The position numbers were made by a program, and so were the translations under genes. Positions 21,446 through 32,768 of a DNA stretch of 64,000 bases are shown piece by piece; position 1 is the first letter of the stretch; every line of letters starts with the position of its first letter. Source of the stretch: Flabesymbios commensalis (Eukaryota; Annelida; Polychaeta; Terebellida; Flabelligeridae); NCBI GenBank assembly GCA_964017125.1, contig OZ024903.1, positions 86,806,247 to 86,870,246 of the forward strand, written 5' to 3'. The notes below the pieces were generated by a model. The model saw only the letters and a list, made by a program, of their open reading frames with translations. It did not search any database and had not been told where the DNA came from.

Positions 21446-23346
21446 AAAAAGCTATAAAAAATTTTGGCACCTAACTCATCTATCACGTTTATGCATACTA
21501 CAGAAGGAGAAATGACTAAAATTATAAAATCACTAAATCCTAAAAAGGCTACTAGGCCAGACCAAATTCCACCGAAATTGATCAAAACTGCTCGGCCTCA
21601 AATTTCAAATGTTCTGACCGGAATGATCAACAATGCCATCGACGAAGGAAGTTTTCCTGACAGCCTCAACAGGGCTCAAGTTACACCTGTATTCAAAAAG
21701 GCTGACAACCTCTCCAAAGAAAAATACAGACCAGTTAGTATTCTGCCATGTCTCTCTAAAATATTCGAGAGGGTAATAGCGAATAGACTTAATGAATTCT
21801 TTGAAGGTATATTCCATGAGTCACTATCAGCTTTTAGGAGTGGCTACAGCTGTCAGGATACTCTATTAGCCTTGGTGGCAAAGCGTTTGATTGTATGTAT
21901 CATGATTTGTTGATAGCAAAGATTAATGCATATGGAATAACCACAAATAGCTTAAAATTATTGAAAACGTACCTCACTAATCGACAACAGAGGTTTAAAA
22001 TTGGTAACACTACAAGCGAATGGAAGGAAATTTTAAAGGGGGTACCGCAAGGCTCTATTCTTGGCCCGATACTTTTTAAAATATTTATTAATGGCATGTT
22101 CTACTTTATCACTAGGGCTGATCTAGTCAACTATGCTGACGATAATACAATATGCTCTGAATAAGCCACAAAACAACAGGTGGTTGAAGTTTAGCGGGCT
22201 GAATCAGATCTTGCTATAGAATGGTTCATCCGCAATCTAATGCTTGCTAATCCACAGAAGTTCCAGGCTTTATTCTTGAACTGTAAAGGGAAAATTTTAC
22301 ATTTGATCTTGATAATGTTACTATAATTCCAGACGATGTTGTGAAACTTCTTGGTGTATGTAAACTTAGACTCTCAATTAAATTTTGAAAACCACATATA
22401 ACACATTTGCAAAAAAGCTGGAAATCATCTTAATATTCTAAAACGACTTTCTAAATTCATAAACAAAAATGATAGAATGGCGATATTTAGAGCATTTATT
22501 CTATGCCAATTTTAGTTCGGTAGTGTAGTCTGGCACTTCTGTGGATTAGGCAGTATGACTAAGATGGAAAAAACTCAGGAAAGGGCTCTTAGATTCGTAC
22601 ATGGGGACTATACTAGTGATTATAATGGTCTCCTGTCCATATCTAAGTTGCCCTCTTTGAAACTTGGTAGAGAAAGAAACATTGCAACTCTTACTTATAA
22701 AATTATTCACAACATTGCACCCTTTTATTTAAAAGATCTAATCACCCCAACCAGAAATTCAAAAATACTTTCCCCTTCTTTTAAGTCTACACGACATGGT
22801 ATAAATTCATTTATGTACAAAGCACCTAGGATTTGGAATACACTCCCCATACAAACCAGAACAGCTTTATCTCTACCAGGTTTCAAAGTCCTTATTAAAA
22901 AATGGAATGGGTAAACCCATATGGGATTCTAAAACTCACTATCTAATGGATTATAATATACTTTTAATTTATTATTATAAAAATTATAAAAATGTAAGTA
23001 GGTTAATTTGTATGAAATAACCATTTTTAAATGTAAAAAAAATATTTTTTTTATATAAATAATACAAATTTATTTTAAATTTATATAAGATAACCATAAA
23101 GATGGAAATGAAGTTATCTGTGATAAAATGCAACTGTGAAATGACAAGTATTTTTAAATTATTCTGATGTGTATTTTTAAGACTTATAATTTGAATCTTA
23201 TGAAATGTTAAATCTTTTGTATGTGCAATTATCTGTGATGTATCATGTGTTATGTTTGTCATATTGTTGATTTGATAAATAACGATCGGCTGTCTAGCCT
23301 CTGGCTAATATTTTCTGTGGATGAGCCGATCTAAAATAAAAATGTA
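21446..23346 (+). mobile_element. 5'-truncated CR1/Jockey-like LINE
   Basis: A 1.9-kb non-LTR retrotransposon copy lies inside the G/T satellite, with satellite resuming directly at 23347. The endonuclease domain is absent, as expected from incomplete reverse transcription. The 3' non-coding part (22917-23345) ends GCCGATCTAAAATAAAAATG, an A-rich tail typical of the group. A clear target duplication could not be recognised because the flanks are repetitive. Confidence 0.88.
21464..22917 (+). pseudogene. Reverse transcriptase of the LINE, broken
   Basis: Domains in order: NPKKATRPDQIPPKLIK and YRPVSILPCLSKIFERVI (fingers; 21464-21790), SAFRSGYSCQDTLLAL (21828-21870), KAFDCMYHDLL (motif A, about 21880-21912), GVPQGSILGPILF (motif B, 22039-22077), YADD (motif C, 22132-22143), then a C-terminal segment ending APRIWNTLPIQTRTALSLPG and W (22555-22914). 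About 20 residues normally found between the LLAL and KAFD blocks are missing, with a frame change there. A stop follows YADDNTICSE at 22162, and further frame breaks lie between 22280 and 22550. The catalytic Asp residues of motifs A and C are still readable, but the copy cannot encode a whole enzyme. Confidence 0.9.
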
Positions 23347-23832
23347 TCTGTGTTGTGCTGTTCTGTGTCATGTTGTGTTTTGTATTGTTCTGTTGTGCTT
23401 TGCTGTTTTGTGCTGTGCTTTGCATTGTTTTGTTGTGTTGTGCTGTTTTATGTTGTGTTGTGCTTTGCGTTGCTCTGCTGTGTTGTGCTGCTCTGTGTTT
23501 TGCTTTCTATTCTTCTTGTGTGCTGTGTTGCTTTGTGTTTTGCTGTGCTTTGTTTTGCAATGTTTTTCTGTATTGCGCTGTTATTTACTGTGCATTGCTT
23601 TGCATTGTTCTGCTGTGTTGTGCTTTGCTGTATCGTGCTGTATTTTGCATTGTTTTGTTGTGTTGTGCTGTTTTGTGCTGTGCCGTGCTTTGCATTGTTT
23701 TGCTGTGTTGCGCTGCTCTGTGATGTGATTTGCTTAGCATTGATCTGCTGTACTGTGCTGTTCTGTGTCGTGTTGTGTTTTGAATTGTTATGTTGTTGTT
23801 GTGCTGTTTTTTGATGTGTTGTGCTGTCCTGT
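23347..23832. repeat. G/T-rich satellite array (right part)
   Basis: Continuation of the array at 17605-21445 beyond the LINE. Units here are more degenerate (CTGTGTTGTGCTGTTCTGTG and TTTGCATTGTTTTGTTGTGT), like the right border of the left part. This fits one array split by one insertion. Confidence 0.92.
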
Positions 23833-23834
23833 CG

Positions 23835-24340
23835 GGTCTATGGCTTCTGTTGTCTAAACAAGGTCTTCTGTTATCTACGCAAGGTATTTCGAAGTGACAG
23901 CGATGTCTATAGCTTGTTCTATTATTTTGATCATGTGGTATTTTTTTAATATAAAGAATTTAAGTGTCATCAATTATATTTCACACTTTATGCCTTTTCA
24001 GTGTTTATACCGGAATTAGCTTGAATATGGTGTTTTTTTAATTCGTAATCATTATATTAACATTTACCACCTATAAAGTTATATAGATCATATTCACGTA
24101 TTCGCTTCTATGGTAACATAAAACACCCCAACGTTTTTAGGCTTTGCTGTTTAAAACGAATCCTCTTTAGATATGTTAGATCGACCGACCTCCACCCTTC
24201 ACAAAAATGGCATTGTTATCAACTTTCACACCTTTTGGCTTTGTTCTGGAACGGTGTTGTCTGATAGCTGTTATACAACAATAACGGAACTAAAAGTACT
24301 GGTATGTCACGTAATGCAGATCATCTTGCCATTGCGTCCC
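23835..24340. other. Gene-free spacer
   Basis: No gene or recognised element. Confidence 0.35.
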
Positions 24341-24342
24341 CT

Positions 24343-24402
24343 TTGATATGGAAGGGTGTATCTGCCAATTTGTAAAGTGGCAAATGCACCCTGTCATATC
24401 CT
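24343..24402. mobile_element. Palindromic MITE, family V
   Basis: TTGATATGGAAGGGTGTATC and GCACCCTGTCATATCC are the outer arms, around GCCAATTTGTAAAGTGGC. Confidence 0.7.
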
Positions 24403-24868
24403 GACTGTATCAGTATCAAGTTATAAGTATACGTATTTGTTATTCAAAATCTTAGAAAAATGGGTTTAAGCTGATGATTAAAAGTTCAGACCCTACGTGC
24501 AGGATAAGTTATGTATGTATTTGTTTAATGATGTCCTGATCAAACGTTGATGTAATCTTGCTTTAATTTATGACAAGATATAAGATAATAATTATATTGA
24601 TGGTTATAGTGTTCAATTTAAATTTGATTTTTCAGTGGTTTTAATTTATTAATATGTAGATAAGAATACTTAATTACAAAGCTAAAATGGTTTTGTTTTG
24701 GTTTTGTTGAGCAGAATTAACTCAGACGATATGAGCAAATGACATTATGCACTAACGACACCAGCTTGTGGTCATTATTAATATGTCTGATTAGTTTTGA
24801 CCTTCAAGACAGCATAATATATGAACCTACCGAATGCAGCATATGACTCATTAACAACGACGTTAACC

Positions 24869-25036
24869 TGTAACCCTTTCAGCGCGGAAACCGAGTAAAA
24901 TATTTATAATGGCCGTAGACCCATAACATAGGTATTCAAATGAAACAGCAAAAGTTAACTAAGGCGTTTATGGGGACTTTAAATAATATTGATCTTCATG
25001 GTTTATACAAAAATATTTCAGCGTTGTAAGGGTTAT
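24869..25036 (-). mobile_element. TTAA MITE, family P2 (reverse, internal loss)
   Basis: Starts TAACCCTTTCAGCGCGG and ends CAGCGTTGTAAGGGTTA. The central palindrome is mostly deleted, leaving the GGCCGTAGACCCATAACATA block. Confidence 0.65.
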
Positions 25037-25283
25037 AATGTCAATCACTTCTATGACAGTTTTCAGATTTTTTCTGCTTCAAATGAGAAATTTTTTTTAA
25101 AAAAATTAATGACATTTATTTTGCTTTAGACTGACATTTATTTGATTCAAATTGTACATAATTATCTAAGTAATTTTCATTCACTTTAAGTTGTGGATGG
25201 CGGTAGTGAGACATAAATGGTTGAAAAATTAAATTCTATAACTTAGCGCTTTAAAAGCTAACACCAAGATATAAACTCGTTCA

Positions 25284-25355
25284 TTTGGATATGAAAGGGT
25301 GTATCTGCCACTTTACAAAGTGGCAGATTGGCAGATCACCCTTTCATATCCAAGG
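25284..25355. mobile_element. Palindromic MITE, family V (best copy)
   Basis: TTGGATATGAAAGGGTGTAT then CTGCCACTTT pairs with AAAGTGGCAG and ATCACCCTTTCATATCCAA. A short GGCAGATT duplication sits on the right arm. A poly-G tract follows. Confidence 0.75.
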
Positions 25356-25850
25356 GGGGGGGGGCAATTATTATTATTATCATCCCCTGAAACGTAACAT
25401 TTTGTTTTATTGGAATGGTTTAGCTATCTAGCACGGTTTACCCGATGTCAGGGGGGGGGGGGATGGGAAACTAGAGTTCCAAAGAGCCAGCTGCGTACAG
25501 TGCGTACAATTTCAATAATTAAACAATAATTATTTAAATTAAATCAATTCGAATGTTATAAATATTGAACACTTCTTGATACAATTATAGTATACGTAAT
25601 TAGCATAATCTATCGCACTGACGGAAGACTGTTCAAACCGATAAATCATTATATGCTGGACGATAACACGAAAACAATATGTCACCTACTATTATCTACC
25701 AGTACTTTCAACTAGACTGTGTAATTACAGTCGGACATTTTCAGATTAAATCATTAATTTGACATTGTCATGATTGTAATCAGTGGTTAATGTTAATCTC
25801 ATAATTATTTATATTTCTTTCTATGTATATTTCATGTTTTTTTAACCTTT
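25355..25850. other. Gene-free spacer with two poly-G tracts
   Basis: G runs of about 10 and 12 bases at about 25355 and 25450; otherwise AT-rich sequence with no gene. Confidence 0.4.
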
Positions 25851-26097
25851 TTAACCTTTGAACCGCCAAATTATTCAATTTGAATTTTCACTCGCTTGAA
25901 GTTGTGTCTCGCTGACGCGATCCACAACTTCAAGTGAGTGAAAATTATTCAGATTTGACAAAATGGAGGTCAACTCTTTTCAAATCTTGCTGGTTCATGT
26001 CACCTCTTATCTTTAACATATTTAATATGTGGTACTTAATGTGCTAATAAAAAAAAAAAAAACTGAATATATGCGGCACCGGCGGTTAAAGGGTTAA
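25851..26097 (-). mobile_element. TTAA MITE, family P1, complete
   Basis: TTAACCTTTGAACCGCC on the left and GGCGGTTAAAGGGTTAA on the right are inverted terminal repeats with TTAA duplicates. The hairpin reads CTCGCTTGAAGTTGTG and CACAACTTCAAGTGAG. CCC-starting ends with TTAA target sites are the hallmark of piggyBac-type elements. The 247-bp element has no ORF and would depend on a transposase encoded elsewhere. Confidence 0.85.
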
Positions 26098-26277
26098 GAT
26101 TTATTTTGAAAGAAAAACATATGACAATATATCAAATGAATGATTGGTATTTTTGTTATCAATATTCCTATATGTGTAAATTTAAGCAACTCACTCGGTA
26201 TAAGCAACAACAGGTTATTTTTTTTTTAATATTCGACGTCTACTAATCATGTTGAAATTTTACTTGAGACTATTGAG

Positions 26278-26358
26278 TTTCCCAGCAGAAACGAGACGTT
26301 TATTCAATGTTGGCTTACTGCTGGTCCAACGTCGTAGACGGTGGACCAACACTGGAGT
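26278..26358. mobile_element. Family B MITE, right end lost
   Basis: TTTCCCAGCAGAAACGAGAC, a GGTCCAACGTCGTAGACGGT centre, then GGACCAACACTGGAGTAA. The closing GTTTGCTGGG is absent. Confidence 0.65.
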
Positions 26359-26504
26359 AAATAATATCAATCTTTAAAACAATGCACCACAGAATAACCT
26401 ACATTATCTTCCCCTCACGCACGACGGAGCTCAGAGAATAACACTATTTACATTATATCATTATATGTATACTATATAATACAATGATATAATGTGCCTT
26501 GTAT

Positions 26505-26692
26505 ATCTTCAGCGCGTAGACTGACATCCTTAGACTTCAGATTCTGACGTTCAGCGACATTTCCCGCACTAAAAGATTTGAAAAAAATATACATAGGTAT
26601 TCAAATGAAGCACAAAAAGCTAACTAAGACATTGATTTCAAATTAAAAAAAAACTATGGTCTTCATGGTGTATACAAAAATATTTCATACAT
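26505..26692 (-). mobile_element. Family P2 fragment
   Basis: CAGATTCTGACGT, then ACATAGGTATTCAAATGAAG and GGTCTTCATGGTGTATACAA are P2 blocks in reverse order. The ends are eroded. Confidence 0.55.
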
Positions 26693-27151
26693 TTGATACA
26701 TTGTGCCTGGCCTCCAATGACCTATATTCATATGAGCAGAAAGTTACGATCCGCTGATATTGTGTGGTTACGTACCACAGCTAGAAACGACACACGTCAC
26801 GTACGATTAACATACATCGATAATTAAACTCTCATTAGCTTGAAACGTACACACATATAATTAGCATGTTGACAATTTTCAGTTGATATAAGCATTTTCA
26901 CAAACTAGAATATCAACATGTTGACATCCAAAGACTCATCAAAGTCATAAATGTGTCCATAATAGATGTTGATCCCTGGAGCCTTCTGCCATCTTGACTC
27001 AGACGAATAGGTGGTAACTATAGTTACCATTCACCGCTTCCAAAATTGAATGACAAACTTTATAATCCATCACACCAATGTGATCACAATAAGGACGCCT
27101 TCATTTATTTATGGGTATTTTATAAAGTCATGTCATACTCATTCAACCCTT

Positions 27152-27397
27152 TTAACCCTTTAACCGCCGGTGTCGCATATATTCGGGTTTTTATTTTTTA
27201 TTAGCACATTAAATACCACATTTTAAATATGTTAAAGATAAAATGTGACATCAACCAGCAAGATTTGAAAAGAGTTGACCTCCATTTTGTCAAATCTGAT
27301 TAATTTTCACTCACTTGAAGTTGTGGATCGCGTCAGCGAGACACAACTTCTAGTGGGTGAGAATTCAAATTAAATAATTTGGCGGTTAAAGGGTTAA
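27152..27397 (+). mobile_element. TTAA MITE, family P1, complete
   Basis: TTAACCCTTTAACCGCCGGT to GGCGGTTAAAGGGTTAA; 246 bp. The hairpin spans about 27305-27362, with one arm change (CAACTTCTAGTG). Confidence 0.88.
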
Positions 27398-27547
27398 AAG
27401 CCATCACGATGCGTCAAGGCATCATTTTGCATCTCTGAAGAATGATCCAATTCCCTAAAATCTAAGGGGCTTAGAACAAAATGTTCTTGAAACTGTTTCT
27501 TAATAACATTATCTTGTTTGCATTTTCCACCAACTTCAAGTCACATT

Positions 27548-27605
27548 CATTCCCTACAAGCCAAGAATTGCTGTTGCAATTCTCGGCTTATAGGTAATGA
27601 AGGTA
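27548..27605. repeat. Imperfect hairpin
   Basis: TCATTCCCTACAAGCCAAGA pairs with TCGGCTTATAGGTAATGA around GAATTGCTGTTGCAATTC. It looks like the core of another foldback element. Confidence 0.6.
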
Positions 27606-27743
27606 ACAATGGTGAATTCAGATTTGAAAGGTTTAAAGACTATTAGCATCCGAGGGTGATTAAAATTAGACGTATCATAAATGGCTTAAAGGGTGTTTGT
27701 GGGATTTATATTTAATAATTTACATATAGGCCAAAATACGCTC

Positions 27744-27810
27744 CCTAACAGTCAGAGTGTCATAAATGCCACTCGTGTGAGTGGCACTCGTGACACTCTG
27801 TCAGCTAGGG
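27744..27810. mobile_element. Palindromic MITE, family W
   Basis: CCCTAACAGTCAGAGTGTCA and TGACACTCTGTCAGCTAGGG around GCCACTCGTGTGAGTGGC, matching 14892-14958. Confidence 0.72.
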
Positions 27811-28184
27811 GACGTGTTATATCAATGTCTGCTCCGCGACGAGTTGATATTTAAAGGCAAATTTGATATACGAGAATAAAACTCACACTAAATACAATAA
27901 AATTTCATTGCTTGTCATGACAGCCATAAGTTAACAGTAACATAGGATTTGATATGCAGTCAGGGTGATTTGGCGAGAATGTCCGTGTTCGCCCGCATAC
28001 GGGCTGACATGGGGAAGCGCAATTATCATTGATCACCTTCATGTATAGCAGCATATCTCTTACAGTCCACATGACGTAATGATCTTTTGAATTGTTATGA
28101 GTTCAAATTGTGCCTCGATTAAACGTGGACATCAAATTTGATTTTATAGTATTGTATCACGCAAATCTAATGCATGCAACACTA

Positions 28185-28292
28185 TCGGAGAAGAAGAAGA
28201 TGAATATAAAAGAAGAAAAAATGGAAAAAAGAAAAAGTTGAAGAAGAAAATAAAGAAGTAGAACATAAATGAAGAAGAAAAAGAAGATATTA
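28185..28292. repeat. Polypurine (GAA-rich) tract
   Basis: About 105 bases almost entirely A and G, built from GAAGAA and GAAAAA words. Such tracts can form triplex DNA. Confidence 0.75.
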
Positions 28293-28422
28293 AAAATAAA
28301 GTTCTGTAGCGCCTAAATCATCGATGATCCGAGCTCAGATCAACATAATAATCAACATATTCACAATCAGACTCATTATCTCATAACCTTTTGCGTTTGT
28401 CGGCTGGGACAACCGGACCATC

Positions 28423-28612
28423 AAAATGAAAAGAATCGGGCCTTAGGCCACTTTTGTCCACATACAGGCTAAATTGGGTAAGGAGAACTTCCTGAGGATG
28501 GTGAGATGAGTGAGATGACACTTCTCTCCGGACACAGGATTCGAAATTCAAACCCCGGAGGTCTGAGGCAGAGCACGCTATCTCTCGGGCACGGAGGCTC
28601 CGCACAATACTG
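28423..28612 (-). mobile_element. SINE-A copy with only the second tRNA-like head
   Basis: Aligns in reverse with 9705-9891: GGAGCCTCCGTG..., ATTTCGAATCCTGTGTCCGG, then the 3' body. The first head is absent, so it is either 5'-truncated or an original monomeric form. No clear target duplication was seen. Confidence 0.75.
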
Positions 28613-28790
28613 AGTACCAGACCACCGGGGAATATCACGATGCAGTATGGACAGCATAAAATTTTAGGTGGTTTTCAATTTTCCAGGACTCAAATTTTCC
28701 AGGACTTAAGGCATCAGTCGGGCCACCATGTGACAGGGTCAGTAATTAAACGGTATGGCATGGCGAGAGGCGTTCTGATAGCTGGTCATT

Positions 28791-29083
28791 TTAACCCCTT
28801 TAATTGCGGGTACCTGCCTCATTAGGTTTACTAAAGACTCCTAATCAACCACTGTTCACCAGCACCCTTGAACACCGGTCTGATTCAGAAGGGTTATTTT
28901 TTATCTCAATTGTTTTCTAACTTAGCGACGATTATGCAAGGAGGGCTGAAGTGTTGTTTTCACACTTTGTAGAGAAACATAATAACGTCATGCTACAAAT
29001 TTGTAAGCAATTTTCATCCACACGAGGTGATACTGCTTCTTGTGAAGGAAAATAAAAATTACCTCTCGGACACAAAGGGTTAA
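28791..29083 (+). mobile_element. Probable TTAA MITE with unrelated interior
   Basis: TTAACCCCTTTAATTGCGGG at the left; CACAAAGGGTTAA at the right. A short stem, CACACGAGGTG...TTCTTGTG, lies near 29020-29046 in the hairpin position used by P1. It is a diverged member of the TTAA group. Confidence 0.5.
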
Positions 29084-29168
29084 TCAGGGCATCGGGGAAT
29101 CTGGCTTGTGATCTAGCGTGTGTTTTATCGCGGGCGATAAAAGGGGAAGGAAACATTTGCCGAGTGCT

Positions 29169-29281
29169 TTCCCAAGCAAATACGAGACGTTGACCCAATG
29201 TTTGGTTATGGTTGGACAACCGTCTGCAACGCTGGCCTAACTATAACCCAACATTGGATCAACATCTCCTGTATGGTGGGA
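29169..29281. mobile_element. Palindromic MITE, family B
   Basis: TTCCCAAGCAAATACGAGAC to CATCTCCTGTATGGTGGGA; centre CAACCGTCTGCAACGC. Full length. Confidence 0.78.
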
Positions 29282-29390
29282 TAGCTTCCACAATCAGTGA
29301 TGAGTCTGTTTATACCTGCTGAGAGGTGGCCACGCCCTCAAAACAATCACGTGATTAATGACTGACATGTTACATACTATAGACCTGTTT

Positions 29391-29600
29391 TTCAAATCAA
29401 ATCAAAATCAAATCAATTTTATTGCAGACAATGTAGAATACATCATATTACAACAGCAAATAATACACAATAATAGAATAGTATAAAGAAACGAAAACGA
29501 ATCAATACATATCGTATAAGATATCTGTGAAATCTATCTTTCAATTGTATGAATTACTGCATTAGACTACGGTTGCCGTTCTGTCAGTTCTCTCCGTATC
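29391..29600 (-). mobile_element. 3' end of a LINE-like repeat (family L2)
   Basis: On the minus strand it ends ATTTGATTTTGATTTGATTT, a tail of TTTGA-type units, preceded by GATGTATTCTACATTGTCTG and CAATAAA. The last about 75 bases recur at 58303-58400, so this is a dispersed element with a shared 3' end. No coding part is recognised upstream. Confidence 0.5.
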
Positions 29601-29869
29601 GAGAGTGCGTTCTCTATAAATTGCCCTAAATTCAGCAATGTGGCTTTGTTCCTACGCACAAATATTTTTGCTGACAATTATTACTGCTTACTTACATACA
29701 GCGAGTAATCTATAATACCTAGCATAAAAAACTCGAGCTTCCTTCCTTTTCATTTTCCTTGCGAGGTTTACCTTCATTCTTGTTATAACGGGCAAGTGAT
29801 CCATATTGACCATGTACTGCTAGAACTGTATACTTACAAGTTTCAACGCAAATAAAATGTCATAAACCC

Positions 29870-29996
29870 TCAACTGTTTTAAAATATTGCTGATTGATGT
29901 CACATTTTATCTTTAACATGTTTAAAATGTGGTACTTAATGTGCTAATAATAAATAAAAACTCCAATATATGCGGCACCGGCGGTGAAAGGGTTAA
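29870..29996 (-). mobile_element. Family P1 fragment
   Basis: Right half of P1 only: GATGTCACATTTTATCTTTA, GTGGTACTTAATGTGCTAAT, ending GGCGGTGAAAGGGTTAA. The hairpin is deleted. Confidence 0.75.
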
Positions 29997-30077
29997 CAAT
30001 TATCAACTTGTTTGTGATAGATGCTCAGCTCATCAAAAATATAATTTGTGATATTTCTATAAATAAACACATGGTCC

Positions 30078-30219
30078 ACGCACTGTAAGGGTAAACATAT
30101 TTATAATGGCCATAGACCCATAACATACGTATTCTAAGACATTTATGATGATTTCAAATTGAAAAAACCCTTTGATCTCTATGGTTTATACAAAAATATT
30201 TAAACGCTGTAAAAGTTGA
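30078..30219 (-). mobile_element. Family P2 fragment
   Basis: GCACTGTAAGGGTAA, then GGCCATAGACCCATAACATA, then GGTTTATACAAAAATATTTA and CGCTGTAAAAG. The palindrome half is missing. Confidence 0.65.
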
Positions 30220-30682
30220 AGATGGTAATTGCATTGCCAATTCCAGCTTCATCTGGATGAAAAATAGAAAAACACAATTCAACAGCACAAGGTTTAAATC
30301 ACAAAGTGTCCATGAACGTAAAAACATTATATGTGCCCGTGTGTTGAAGCATTTTTTTAGTTGGGATGTATCAGCATTAATTGCAGATATCTGCACTTTA
30401 TAGTTAGCCCTGATGTTTGCCGTCATGCAAAGGCAAAAACCAGTAAGACTGCCTAATGTTCAGGGTGTAATATTTCTCCGATCAGCAAGATTAGAAAGCA
30501 CTTTATCTCCAAATTGATCATTTTAAATAATTTGCATATACATTTGAAGTTTAATTTTGAATGTGTCGAAAGATCCCTTGGCTGTTGAAGGGTTATTTTT
30601 CAAGTATGAGCAGTCGCTGCTTATCGTCTTTGTACGTACAGATCTCCAGCTATAGGGAAAATATCTATCCTGACTTAAAACG

Positions 30683-30899
30683 TTAATCCTTTCAGTGCGG
30701 GGACCGTCTTTATACGTCAGAATCAGACGTCATTTCCTGACGTCTAAAGTCAATCCCCGCACTGAGAGAATAAAATATTTAAAATGGCCATAGACCCACA
30801 ATAGATATTCAAATGAAGCGACAAAAGCTAAATAAAACATTTGAAAAACCCTTTGGTCTGCATGATTTAAACAAAACTATTTCGGCGTTGTAGGGTAAA
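30683..30899 (-). mobile_element. TTAA MITE, family P2
   Basis: TTAATCCTTTCAGTGCGGGG opens. The palindrome TACGTCAGAATCAGACGTCA and CTGACGTCTAAAGTCAATCC is followed by the usual GGCCATAGACCCA block and GGCGTTGTAGGG. The right TTAA has decayed. Confidence 0.75.
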
Positions 30900-31109
30900 A
30901 ATGTCTCTCGGGACTTACAGTGTTAATGGGTAGAGTCCCGTATTACAGCATCTGTGTATCGTGTTTCCTCCGGGACAAGGACCACACTGAGATCGTTCTG
31001 GATCGGAATGAGACATACACAATACAAGGGATTAAGGATCATTCCACGTGGATACACACGTTGTACACTTCTGTGTGCGCATCAATGCTTAGTGAATGGT
31101 AGATGTAGG

Positions 31110-31335
31110 CTAACCATCTAGCGCCAGGTTATGCAATTTGAATTTTCACCCACTTGAAGCTGTGCGTCGCTGACGCGACCCACAGCTTCAAGTGGGTGAA
31201 AATTATCTCGATTAATTTTGTCAAAATTGAGGCCGGTCATTTTTAAAACTCGCTGATTTAAGACGGCTCCGCTGTCAAAGTGTGCATGCAAATGACAGAA
31301 ACTATTTCAGTGGTGATTGGAAATTAAAGGGTTAA
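31110..31335. mobile_element. Diverged P1 relative with paired changes in its hairpin
   Basis: The hairpin has 30-bp arms (31141-31170 and 31175-31204) with one mismatch and a TGAC loop. Relative to other copies, GAAGTTGTG is GAAGCTGTG on one arm and CACAACTTC is CACAGCTTC on the other, a compensating pair. The right end keeps TTAAAGGGTTAA; the left end is eroded. Confidence 0.7.
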
Positions 31336-31589
31336 TAATGTTTCTGTCATGGGACCCATTATGGCGACAAATAGAAGCCGAAACTTGGACAATAAACAGC
31401 TCTTCTGATGTGAAACAATAGGATGCGGAGAAGGCTTCTGAACAGTATATGCCATAACCAGTAGGCCTAATAATTTATTGTGACTTTACAAGTAGCAAGC
31501 TGCTACAAAGGTGTAACTATCAGATAGAAACGATCAGGTGGTAACTCCAAATGTAAGTGTTAAATGTTTCTTACATTTCCAGGATAACA

Positions 31590-32235
31590 TTTGTGGATTC
31601 TGAAGTCTGTATGGCTATCATGTTACCAGAGGCTGAAGTCTGTATGGTCATCATGTTACTAGAGGCTGAAGTCTGTATGGTCATCATGTTTTCAGAGGTT
31701 GAAGTCTGCATGGTTATCATGGTTTCACAGGCTGACGTTTGTGTTATGGTTATCATGTTGTCCGAGACTAAAGTCTGTATGGCTACAATGCTTTCAGGGG
31801 TTTAAATCGGCATAGTTATGTTTTCAGAGGCTGAAGTCTGTATGGTTATCATGTTATCAGAGGTTGAAGTCTGTGTGCTTATCGTTCTATGAGAGGCTGA
31901 AGTCTGTGTGGTTATTATAATGCTTATATGAAAGGCTAAATTCTGTATGGTTATTATGCAATCAGATGCTATAAAGTCTGTATAACTCTCATGGTTTCAG
32001 AGATTAAAGTCTGTATGTTATCATGGTTTCAGAGGCTTGAATCTGTATGGTTATCACGTATTATCAGAGTATAAAATCTGTATGCTATCACAGGCTAAAA
32101 GTCTGTATGGTTAATATGCTATCAGAGACTGAAGTCTGCATGGTTATCAATTTATCAGATGCTGAAGTCTGTGTGGTTATCATGCTTATATCAAAGGATC
32201 AAGTCGGTATGGTTATTATGCTATCATAGGCTGAG
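31590..32235. repeat. ~30-bp minisatellite (left part)
   Basis: About 20 units of the type GAGGCTGAAGTCTGTATGGT then TATCATGTTATCA, with moderate divergence. It continues at 35186 in the same orientation after an insertion. Confidence 0.92.
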
Positions 32236-32768
32236 GTCTGTATCACTGGGCCTTCAGTATCGCATAGGTGTGACACGTGTACTATCCACAGGGGTGATCT
32301 CTCTGCAGTAGATACAGTATATGGGTGGAAGGTGAAGACAATGTGTTTTCTGGGGTCCAACACAACTAACCCCATTATAAGCATTTAAAACACTCCAATC
32401 GATACAAAAACCCGCTAGTTATGTTAAGTAATAAACACTATTAGTCAAACAAAACAAAATATATACATATATTTCAATTTACATGCTCTTAGAGACCACA
32501 AAACTCACGACATATTCATCCACAGCTTTGGGGGAAACATTCCATTTACACCTCATTATAAATCCAAAAGACGATTCTGTTTTAAAAAGCAGCAAACTAC
32601 ATCAATGACATGCTAAAAAATATACATCAAAATAATCAGCCATTCTCCCTAGTTAGTAAAAACAAAATGTTGAAAAACAAATGCTTTATCTCATTCTTAG
32701 TCTAATAACAACTACAACATCTGAAAATCACACCACAACACCTGTTCAGTGTTATTTGTGGACAACTG

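Noticed and set aside
17599-21474. Many long open frames rich in Q, H, S, T, A (minus) or C, L, V (plus)
   Set aside because: They follow the satellite unit and exist in several frames at once; no start context or conserved domain.
23321-23814. Cys/Leu/Val-rich frames of 122-154 residues
   Set aside because: Satellite by-products.
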